From Cytobacillus oceanisediminis (lineage in GTDB: Bacteria; Bacillota; Bacilli; Bacillales; Cytobacillaceae), in contig NZ_SOEE01000005.1 in assembly GCF_004366035.1 (NCBI RefSeq), forward strand, positions 124,001 through 188,000: a stretch of 64,000 nt of DNA, written 5' to 3'. Within the stretch, counting starts at the first letter, position 1. The number at the start of each line of letters is the position of its first letter. Positions 48,430 to 55,862 of the stretch are shown in pieces. Below the pieces are notes generated by a model. It did no database searches. It was not told the DNA's origin and was given only the letters and a program-made list of their open reading frames with translations. The translations under genes were made by a program, and so were the position numbers.

Positions 48430-49428
48430 TTAGCAGCAATCCCAATTATAAAGAACATCTGTAAAATTCATCTTCCGCAAATCCTCTTCCTTAATAAAGA
48501 AGTTGGCAACACCGCTGTCCCCAAACATCAGCTCAATATCATCGTCCGTATCCGCCTGGAACAGCAAAATCGTATAATCACCTGTTGGGTCACCTTTTTC
48601 TCTAGGGTCCTGCTGGGTGAAGTAGGGATAGCCGCCCATTTTATGGCCCTCAGCACCTAATTCCTCGAAGTAAAGCTCATGTAAATCCTCATAGTCTGGA
48701 TGATCGATGGTTTCAAATAAGTCAATATTGACCAAGTCCTCAAATCGAAAATCATCAGCAGGTACAGGAGCGATCTTAAGGCTGAAAATCATCTTTGCTT
48801 CCTGCACTATCGGATCAAATTCATCACCTAAGCCAGGTATATACGAAAAATCTGTCACAAGATCTGACTCATCTTTCACGCCATTTGGATGATAAACAAC
48901 CCGGAAATTCTTTTGAGCAGCCGGGTTATCAAAATCAAGTCCGTACATATCATCAACCGGCGAGAGATAGAATTGAAGAATTCCGCTCTCAGGCATCGGC
49001 TCAATGTGAGGAACTTTTTCAAAATTGATTTGCGCAAATAGATTCATATAATTTCCCTGCTCATCCTTTGGATGTTCGCTCGTTTTTGGAAGGTAGGGCT
49101 TTCCTCCGAACTTGCTTTCAAAAAGTGTGGTCTCCCCTCTTTCTGCATGTATGCTGACAAACGGTTTAGCTGTTTTTTCTAATTCACTCCGATATTTTTC
49201 AAATTCCTTAGGCAGCTTTAAAGTTTGATTTCCCATGCTATTTTCCTCCCGTTTCTCTTTATCGATAAATTCGTCCAAAAATACGGCTATGTATTGCTCT
49301 AAATCCGTTGTTATTTCTTGTGAGATTGATCCAGAAGCTCCCCGAACAATTTGCTTCCAGGGATTTTTTTCAATACTAAGAATCTGAGCCTTTAACTCTG
49401 AAGTGAATGTCTTATGGAGATATTTCAT
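48430..49428 (-). CDS. ywqG: DUF1963 protein, YwqG-like
   Basis: About 332 residues. The C-terminal ~250 residues are DUF1963: SKFGGKPYLPKTSEHP, LFAQINFEKVPH, ILQFYLSPVDDMYGLDFDN, KMGGYPYFTQQDPRE, ILLFQADTDDDIELMFGDSGVANFFIKEEDL. The first ~85 residues are an extra helical segment. ATG 49428 is preceded by GAGAGGAG; the longer frame to 49485 has no site. In B. subtilis ywqG lies in the ywq region, whose other members ywqA-ywqB are also in this window, about 6 kb away. Function unknown; some family members accompany LXG toxin clusters. Cytosolic. Confidence 0.8.
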   Translation of the reverse strand: MKYLHKTFTSELKAQILSIEKNPWKQIVRGASGSISQEITTDLEQYIAVFLDEFIDKEKREENSMGNQTLKLPKEFEKYRSELEKTAKPFVSIHAERGETTLFESKFGGKPYLPKTSEHPKDEQGNYMNLFAQINFEKVPHIEPMPESGILQFYLSPVDDMYGLDFDNPAAQKNFRVVYHPNGVKDESDLVTDFSYIPGLGDEFDPIVQEAKMIFSLKIAPVPADDFRFEDLVNIDLFETIDHPDYEDLHELYFEELGAEGHKMGGYPYFTQQDPREKGDPTGDYTILLFQADTDDDIELMFGDSGVANFFIKEEDLRKMNFTDVLYNWDCC

Positions 49429-49513
49429 AAAATTATCTCCTCTCTCCAAAAATAAACAGGATATATGTAAATTCGCCAGCCTCATTCATTCTTCCTATCT
49501 GCAGAAAAAAAGA

Positions 49514-49529
49514 GCTGCTATAAAGCAGC
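49514..49529 (-). terminator. terminator of the PAS chemoreceptor gene
   Basis: GCTGC (49514-49518) pairs with GCAGC (49525-49529), and the minus strand continues with TCTTTTTTT. Confidence 0.7.
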
Positions 49530-49539
49530 CCGCATTTTT

Positions 49540-50469
49540 CTATAAAATACTCTTAAAACCCTTCGCCTGTTCATCCAGCTTTATTGCAGCTTCCCCGATA
49601 TCTTTAAATGCGGATACAGCCTGCTCATTAAGAACCTGGTTTTCAGTTATGCCTGACTGTGATTGCAGAGTTGCGTCACTAATTTTGTTGATTTCATCTG
49701 ATATTCCTTCGATGTGGGCATTGACTTCCTGGATGGAGTCCTGCACCCGGTTTGCGAGCTTTCGCACTTCTCCGGCAACGACGTTGAAGCCTCTGCCATG
49801 TTCGCCGGCACGTGCTGCTTCAATAGCTGCATTTAAGGCCAGGAGGTTCGTTTGGGCCGCTATTTCACGGATTGTTTTTACGATGCTGCCGATGGATTGT
49901 GCCTGTGATTTAAGAGAATGGAGGATTTCCAGGTTTCCTTTGGACTCGTGAACGAGCCTGGCTATTGCCTGAGCTGCCTCTTCGCTTCTTTCAATTCCAG
50001 CTTTTGCTTTTTCACTAAGGGCTTCTGACATTGCCTGAAGCTGGAATGCTACCTGCGCTGTATTCGTTTCCCTTTCTGTAATATCCGTAGCAACCTTTAC
50101 AACACCTTCTACTCTGCCATCATTCCCAAATACCGGTGTGTATGTCGCCTCGAGCCAGATAAGATCTCCTTGCTTGGTCACACGCTGAATCTTTTCCTGA
50201 AAGCTTTTGCCATTGCGCAGATTACTCCAAAGCTCCTGATATTCCCTGCTGGCGGCAAATTCAGGGGTGCAAAATTGCTTATGCATCATATTTGGCATTT
50301 CTTCTGCCCGATATTTGACAGTGCGGGCAAAATTCTCATTTGCCCACAGCACTTTCCCGTTCCCATCAAATTCAATCATGGCCAGAGAATTTTCAATTGC
50401 AGCCAAGACAGCTTCTTTTTCAAGAACCTGTGTGCTTTTAAAATGACTCGGCTTATAAGTTGTAAGCAT
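49540..50469 (-). CDS. soluble PAS-domain methyl-accepting chemotaxis protein
   Basis: 309 residues without membrane segments. The N-terminal ~125 residues are a PAS domain with PAC extension ([69 protein letters not shown]). Then comes a short signalling coil with the hairpin [44 protein letters not shown]. It is smaller than usual chemoreceptors and resembles cytoplasmic energy- or redox-taxis proteins that bind heme or flavin in PAS; no cofactor residue can be assigned. It is probably co-localised with receptor arrays through CheW/CheA. AAGAGG before the ATG. Confidence 0.85.
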   Translation of the reverse strand: MLTTYKPSHFKSTQVLEKEAVLAAIENSLAMIEFDGNGKVLWANENFARTVKYRAEEMPNMMHKQFCTPEFAASREYQELWSNLRNGKSFQEKIQRVTKQGDLIWLEATYTPVFGNDGRVEGVVKVATDITERETNTAQVAFQLQAMSEALSEKAKAGIERSEEAAQAIARLVHESKGNLEILHSLKSQAQSIGSIVKTIREIAAQTNLLALNAAIEAARAGEHGRGFNVVAGEVRKLANRVQDSIQEVNAHIEGISDEINKISDATLQSQSGITENQVLNEQAVSAFKDIGEAAIKLDEQAKGFKSIL

Positions 50470-50733
50470 GCTCTTCCTCTTTTCAAAAAAAGTTTGTCAG
50501 AACAAATCCCTACAAGAAGACTGATCCCATGTAAGTGCTGGCCGGTTGCGCTACTAGCTTGAATTCTCATTGCTTCCAACCTGTTCCGCATATAAGACTA
50601 TAGTACTAGCAGCGGTCATGCATCACAATTTTCAATGCGCGGCCTACTTTTTATACTGAAAATTCAAATAAATTAATCACTAAGACCCATGATTCCCATA
50701 ATTAGTAAAAGTAGAATAGAACTGTAAGAGATT

Positions 50734-52281
50734 TTGCAGAAGGGATGGATTTATCTGAAAAATAAGCTAATCGCATTATTACTGGCATCTGCTTTAAGCT
50801 TTTCACTTGCTCCTGAAAGAAGTTTTGCCGAGCAAACCTATGCGGAAAACCAGGCTATAATACCCGGTGCGCATACAGTAACTGAACAATACTTTGACGG
50901 TGTGGACAACAACTGGATGACCACCAAGAATCCCCGCCAATATCAGCAGGCGACCCTTTACGGCAACATTGGTCTTGCCCCTTATCTTTGGGGAAATGCC
51001 GCGGAAGGAACTGGATGGCATCAAATGTACAAGCCTTCTTCTGTCACGGGAACACAGGTAAATGGTATTTTTGAAGATGCCCAGTTTGTCATAAGGGTTC
51101 CGGATCATTGGAATGGCCGGCTTGTTGTTTCGGGAATCCCGGCTACACGAAATGAAACTTCAACCGACCTGCTTTTCAGCGATTATGTCCTGGAAAAAGG
51201 ATATGCTTTTGCAGCAATTGATAAAGGCACCCAGGGTGAGGCTGATACTGCTGATCCATTTGCAAAAGTAAAGAATGCCTTAGCCGATGAGGATGATAGT
51301 GTTGCAGAATGGCATCAGCGGTTCCGGCAGGTTACGAAAGCCGCACAGCAGTACTTAGTTAGCCACTATTCCGAAGGGCTGATTGATCCGGCTGACTCTT
51401 CCGACCCGGCGAGCGATTTAGTATCGTCAGAGCATAAGATTCCTACATATGCAATGGGAATTTCCAATGGCGGATACGTCGTTCGTTATGCACTTGAAAA
51501 TGATCATCCGGAGAAAACTGGTGAACCTCGGCTTTTTGATGGAGGAGTCGATTGGGAAGGCGTGTTATGGACAGAGAAAAAGCCTAATTTAATCAGTTCG
51601 CTGACCACCGTTGTGAATCATGCGGAGGAAGCTTTGTATGGAAGCGGCAAAATACAGCAGAAAGCGATGAAAGAGCTTTACAAAGCAGGATTGCCTAAAG
51701 GATCGGAAAAGTTGTGGGCCTATCATGATCAGGTATATTGGTTTATCTCCCTGAATATCTATCGGGACCACTTTGATCCGGAAGCCCCAGGCCGTACTCA
51801 ATGGAGCAATTACCTGAACTTTGTTAATGGCGTGAGAGACCGATCCTATGATTCTATCTTTGAAGATTATAAGTATGTGACCCGTCCAAAAGAAGTGAAA
51901 GAAAATATTAAGGAAGTGGCCAATACTGGAGATATAGATGTGCCGCTCATCTCTTTCACCGGTTCCCTTGATTCGCTGATATTCCCTGATATTCATGCAA
52001 AGGGATATCAAAAGCTTGTCCAGAAAGCCGGAAAGCAGGATCTGCACCGAATGTATACCATTGAAAACGGCAACCATGTTGACAGCCTTGTCTGGAACAG
52101 CTCCACCGATCCTGATAAAGAACTTCAGCCTTTGCTGCCTTACGCTCACCAGTCATTCGACTTGCTTGTCGACTGGGTGGAAAACGGAAATGCTGCTCCT
52201 GAGAGCCAAACGGTCAATGATCCGGAGAACCCGGTTAAGGTTATTGATCTGAAAACAGGGCAGGAACGGGATCCCCGTTAG
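50734..52281 (+). CDS. secreted alpha/beta-hydrolase, tannase/3-hydroxybutyrate-oligomer hydrolase-like esterase
   Basis: Up to 515 residues. A signal peptide ([24 protein letters not shown]) begins 8 codons into the frame. The nucleophile elbow is [12 protein letters not shown] (near 242); the late [21 protein letters not shown] holds a likely Asp, and [10 protein letters not shown] the likely His. The fold region [28 protein letters not shown] resembles extracellular esterases of polymer or tannin degradation; substrate unknown. The start is unusual: TTG at 50734 has no ribosome site, whereas AAGGGATGG lies six bases before an in-frame CTG at 50755, exactly where the signal peptide should begin. 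Flanked by repeats and terminator; single-gene unit. Confidence 0.75.
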   Translation: MQKGWIYLKNKLIALLLASALSFSLAPERSFAEQTYAENQAIIPGAHTVTEQYFDGVDNNWMTTKNPRQYQQATLYGNIGLAPYLWGNAAEGTGWHQMYKPSSVTGTQVNGIFEDAQFVIRVPDHWNGRLVVSGIPATRNETSTDLLFSDYVLEKGYAFAAIDKGTQGEADTADPFAKVKNALADEDDSVAEWHQRFRQVTKAAQQYLVSHYSEGLIDPADSSDPASDLVSSEHKIPTYAMGISNGGYVVRYALENDHPEKTGEPRLFDGGVDWEGVLWTEKKPNLISSLTTVVNHAEEALYGSGKIQQKAMKELYKAGLPKGSEKLWAYHDQVYWFISLNIYRDHFDPEAPGRTQWSNYLNFVNGVRDRSYDSIFEDYKYVTRPKEVKENIKEVANTGDIDVPLISFTGSLDSLIFPDIHAKGYQKLVQKAGKQDLHRMYTIENGNHVDSLVWNSSTDPDKELQPLLPYAHQSFDLLVDWVENGNAAPESQTVNDPENPVKVIDLKTGQERDPR

Positions 52282-52320
52282 GTTGAGGCAGGAGTGTTGG
52301 TCTGCAGTCTTAAAGGCGGC

Positions 52321-52410
52321 TATCCGCAAGTAAAAATTTCTATCCGCAAGTAAATTGTCGTCATAAGCACAGAAAAAATTTTATCCGCAAGTTAATTGAG
52401 GCTATCCGCA
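52321..52410. repeat. TATCCGCA octamers at 20/21-bp steps
   Basis: TATCCGCA begins at 52321, 52341, 52382 and 52403; a decayed copy (CATAAGCA) at 52362 fills the gap. Steps are 20, 21, 20, 21. The octamer differs from that at 939-1051 only at two central bases, and the step is the same. Three of the four exact copies continue AAGT or ACAT. It lies downstream of the secreted esterase gene, beside a 52-bp repeat array. Confidence 0.9.
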
Positions 52411-52469
52411 CATAAACTGATTTTAGTGATCATGAAAGCATCCCAGTGCTGTTTTTATGGAAAAAATAT

Positions 52470-52493
52470 GCCCCAATCGTTATGGATTGGGGC
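52470..52493. terminator. terminator after the secreted esterase gene
   Basis: GCCCCAATC (52470-52478) pairs perfectly with GATTGGGGC (52485-52493), with TTTT on the plus-strand side and A6 on the other. It lies about 190 bp past the stop, so the repeats at 52321-52410 may be in the 3' end of the mRNA. Confidence 0.8.
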
Positions 52494-52554
52494 TTTTAGA
52501 CTTCCTATTAATTGTTTTTTAGTAAATGAGCGGATAAATTGTTGATAAATCTAC

Positions 52555-52750
52555 CATTCGGACTTCAATAAGGAAACTTCTGCTCTGCACAAAGCTGACA
52601 AGAGTTCGGACTCCAACTGGATTATTCCTACTCGCACTGTCCGAAGGTGACACAGGTTCGGACTCCAACTGACTAATTTCTACCCGACTTATCCCAAGAT
52701 GACACGGATTCGGTCTCCAATTAAAAAATTCCCGCTCAGCCTGTCCGAAG
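52555..52750. repeat. 52-bp tandem repeat family, copy C
   Basis: CTGCACAAAG (52585), CTGTCCGAAG (52637), TTATCCCAAG (52689) and CTGTCCGAAG (52741) are at exact 52-bp steps. AGTTCGGACT (52603), GGTTCGGACT (52655) and GATTCGGTCT (52707) are also at 52-bp steps, with an outer CATTCGGACT at 52555. Some copies are decayed but the frame is kept. The array ends just before the MFS gene stop. Confidence 0.9.
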
Positions 52751-52763
52751 CTCCTCTATTATA

Positions 52764-53975
52764 TCAGCGATGCACCTTCCTGCTCCCCGCCATCAGCCAC
52801 ACCACAACAGGAAGCAGACCAAAGGAAACCACCGTAATCCCCGTCCAGCCCCCAGTCTGCCATACCAGGCCGGCGAGTGTTCCTCCGGTTGCGACTCCAA
52901 GGTAATAGCTTACGAGATAGATGCTCGAGGCACCGGCTTTGTGATGGGCAGCGCGCTCATTTACAATAGCCGCCATCAGTGAATGCGCCACAAAGAATCC
53001 CAGACAGGTCAGGCATAGACCTATTACAATTACTGATAAAGAGTGAACATTGGTAAGCAGGGTCCCTCCTATTAAAATGATTGTTCCAACCGAGACCAGT
53101 GTAGTTTGCCTAAAATGTGCAGACAGTCTTCCGCCCAGGATGGAGCCAACTATACCGAAGCTGTACGCCAGGTAGGTAAAAGAAATATTTTTTACAGAAA
53201 GATGAAAAGGGTCCTGTTCGAGGTAAAAAGGCAGGTACGTCCATACTCCTGTAAACGAGAACTGGAGGAGGATTCCCATCGCGAACGCAGGGAAAAGTTC
53301 CGTGTTTTTCAGATGTGAGCCCATACCTGATAAGTCTTTTTGAACAGATATTTTACTGGGCTTAAAATAATGAGATTTTGGCAGAGCCATAAAATAAATG
53401 ATGAATAACAGAATGGAGAACCCCAATAGGAAGTAAACAGAAGTCTGCCAGCTGGCCATATCAGCAATATACCCGACGAAGATGCGGCCGGCCATTCCGC
53501 CAATGGCATTGGCTGCAATATACATGGTGATGCCGAGACTGACGCTTCTAGAATCCAATTCCTCGCCCAAATATGCGATGGCAGCGGCAGGCAGCCCCGC
53601 TATACAAATCCCCTGAAGGAAACGCAGTACCAGAAACGTTTCAAAATTAGGCGCAACGGGCAATAGCACTAGCGGAATAATAGTGCAGACAAGCGTAATA
53701 TTCATTATCGAAACCCGCCCGATTCGATCAGATAGAAACCCGAAGAATAACAATCCGAAAATCATAGAAACCACAGCAGCAGACAGTGATAAACCGGCTG
53801 TTGCCGATGTGATGTCAAATGCTTTCACGAGCAGCGGCATAATCGGCTGCACAAAGTATAAATTAGCAAATACTAAAATGGATGCACTCGTCATCGCAAT
53901 CATAATTTTTTTGAAGCCGGCATCATGCAGCGAATATTTATCAGGTTCCTGTTGTTTTGCATTTACAGCAGTCAT
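52764..53975 (-). CDS. MFS transporter, YgaY/YybF-like
   Basis: 403 residues with 12 predicted membrane segments. After segment 2 the GFLSDRIGRVS loop is the major-facilitator motif A. The central loop (KISVQKDLSGMGSHLKN) divides two six-helix halves. It resembles proton-driven drug or metabolite exporters of the YybF/YgaY group of Bacillus. Substrate not predictable. GGGTGGG lies before the ATG. Single gene, divergent from ywqB-ywqA with a 267-bp gap between. Confidence 0.85.
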   Translation of the reverse strand: MTAVNAKQQEPDKYSLHDAGFKKIMIAMTSASILVFANLYFVQPIMPLLVKAFDITSATAGLSLSAAVVSMIFGLLFFGFLSDRIGRVSIMNITLVCTIIPLVLLPVAPNFETFLVLRFLQGICIAGLPAAAIAYLGEELDSRSVSLGITMYIAANAIGGMAGRIFVGYIADMASWQTSVYFLLGFSILLFIIYFMALPKSHYFKPSKISVQKDLSGMGSHLKNTELFPAFAMGILLQFSFTGVWTYLPFYLEQDPFHLSVKNISFTYLAYSFGIVGSILGGRLSAHFRQTTLVSVGTIILIGGTLLTNVHSLSVIVIGLCLTCLGFFVAHSLMAAIVNERAAHHKAGASSIYLVSYYLGVATGGTLAGLVWQTGGWTGITVVSFGLLPVVVWLMAGSRKVHR

Positions 53976-54134
53976 GTTCCCACCCAGTTCCTTTAAAGCA
54001 TTAAATCCATCATACCATTTTATTTCAAAGGAATCGAAAATTCCGACAATGTTTTTCCCACACGATTCCCATTAAGAACTTCCCTCAACTATATTTGAAA
54101 CAGCTCGCACCTTCATTCCAACTGCCCTAAATGT

Positions 54135-54221
54135 TATAATATAGGAATGTACTTTGGAACGTGGGGACTGGCTGGTTGTCCCCTACGGAACGCTGGGACA
54201 AGGAACCTGTTCCTTTGTCCC
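54135..54221 (+). promoter_or_regulatory. ywqB-ywqA leader: promoter -10 and two tandem hairpins
   Basis: TATAAT (54135-54140) is followed by GGGGAC (54163-54168)/GTCCCC (54178-54183), then GGGACAAGGAA (54195-54205)/TTCCTTTGTCCC (54210-54221). GTCCC of the first stem could also pair with GGGAC of the second, so alternative foldings are possible. The second hairpin ends about 20 bp before the ywqB start. Confidence 0.5.
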
Positions 54222-54242
54222 ACCAAACAAGGGGGTTGAAGG

Positions 54243-55862
54243 ATGATTCCGGAGCGGTTTTTGGAGCCTTTAGAGTTTGCAGCGAATGAGCTGAAGGGAT
54301 TGCTGCGGGCTGAGAATGAGGAAGATGCGCGCCTGGTGCAGAAGGGGCTGATGCTTTTTCGGCAGGGGCTTGTGTATCAGCTTCGCTTTGAAGATGATAA
54401 GGTTTTGGCAACGGTCCAGGATGTGACTCCCGCAAAGGTTGAACTTAATCTTGAGTTCATTCATTTGAGCGAGTGTTCCTGTCCGGCTGAAGGTTTTTGC
54501 CGCCATCAGACTGCTGTATTTCTGCAGCTTCTCTCTAAAGCCAGGAGTGTGTCCATGTGGATTGAAGAGTGGAGAAAGCCGATAAAGGAAAAGCAGACAG
54601 CCAAGAATTGGGGGCTTCAAAGAGCGAAGGATCTTTTGAAATCCTCCGGTCAGCTGAAGACGGGTTATGACGGCTGGGTTGCCGGATTCGAGGAAAGCTT
54701 TACCGAGCTGCTGGAAAAACAAGGAGAGCCTCGTCCCTATGTACTCCCTGAGCTTTTCCATGTTTATCTGCGCCGCATGAAAGCGGGAGCACCGGTTGAA
54801 CAGGAATGGAAGCTGCTGTATCTGCTTATCGGCTATGTCTTTTCTTTTAAAAAGCTGATGGCGCTAAGCAAGAAGTACGGCCATGGCGAAGAGTTGATTG
54901 ACCGTTATTACCGCCATCTCTATCAGTCCCTGATGGAAGATTCCGTTGAGATAATGAACAAACTGTCGGTGCACTCTCTTCCCTTCGCTTTCGATCAATA
55001 TATTGAAAAGCTGAAAGATGATTCCGCCGGGCTGATCACCGGTTCTTTTGGCTTGGATTATGAGCGGGCCCATTTATACCGGCTGTTATGGACACATTTT
55101 TTCAAAAAGAAAGAATGGCGTGAAGCGGAGATCCAGAAGCTGGAATCCTTCATCAAAGAGGAATCGCCTATTCTTCCGTCTGTGGCAGGCTATGTGCACC
55201 TTCATATCCTTGAACGCAATGATGAACAGGCACTCAGTGTTTTAAATGTGCCAAATCACTTAATGACTCCTTACATGCTTTACTGGATCGATTATTTTTC
55301 GGCCAATAAGGACTGGAACCGGATGGGTCCTTATGCAGAAGCATTTATCCATAAATTACGCGATTATTTGAAACAATCTGATGACTATTATGCCTGCATG
55401 GATTTTACCAGGATGGCCATCAAGGCTATTTCTCCTTATTGCCTGGAATGCAGCAAAATGGATTTATACGAGAAAGCATTGATGGAAACTCTGCCGTACA
55501 GCTACAGCGACTATGAATACCTGCTTTTTGAAAAAGGCGAATTCATAAAATGGGCAGATCTGCAGGCGTTTATTGGCTTTGATATTGAATCTTTAGGCAA
55601 GGACCGGATCAGGGAAATCAGCAAAATGGAACCCTCCATCCTCCTGCCTCTCTATCATCAGGCCATCACTGCCCATATCAATATGAAAAACAGGGATCAT
55701 TACCGCGAGGCTGTAAGGAAAATGAAAAAGCTTCGCACACTGTACAACAAGCTGAAACGCCAGGAAGACTGGCAGCTTTTTCTTGAATTGCTTCTTGAAA
55801 AAACGAAACGTCTCCGCGCCTTTCAGGAAGAATGCAAAAGGGGTAAGCTAATCGATGCTTAA
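54243..55862 (+). CDS. ywqB: SWIM zinc-finger protein, YwqB-like
   Basis: 539 residues. Near residue 75-90 the SWIM motif C-S-C-P-A-E-G-F-C-R-H (CxCx-n-CxH) is complete and should bind one zinc and nucleic acid or a partner. The rest is a long helical, TPR-like array. In Bacillus the gene precedes the SNF2-type ATPase gene ywqA, and the last 8 bp overlap its start here, implying coupled translation and a joint complex. GGGGGTTGAAGG lies before the ATG. The exact role is unknown; DNA or RNA remodelling by the pair is the usual proposal. Confidence 0.88.
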   Translation: MIPERFLEPLEFAANELKGLLRAENEEDARLVQKGLMLFRQGLVYQLRFEDDKVLATVQDVTPAKVELNLEFIHLSECSCPAEGFCRHQTAVFLQLLSKARSVSMWIEEWRKPIKEKQTAKNWGLQRAKDLLKSSGQLKTGYDGWVAGFEESFTELLEKQGEPRPYVLPELFHVYLRRMKAGAPVEQEWKLLYLLIGYVFSFKKLMALSKKYGHGEELIDRYYRHLYQSLMEDSVEIMNKLSVHSLPFAFDQYIEKLKDDSAGLITGSFGLDYERAHLYRLLWTHFFKKKEWREAEIQKLESFIKEESPILPSVAGYVHLHILERNDEQALSVLNVPNHLMTPYMLYWIDYFSANKDWNRMGPYAEAFIHKLRDYLKQSDDYYACMDFTRMAIKAISPYCLECSKMDLYEKALMETLPYSYSDYEYLLFEKGEFIKWADLQAFIGFDIESLGKDRIREISKMEPSILLPLYHQAITAHINMKNRDHYREAVRKMKKLRTLYNKLKRQEDWQLFLELLLEKTKRLRAFQEECKRGKLIDA

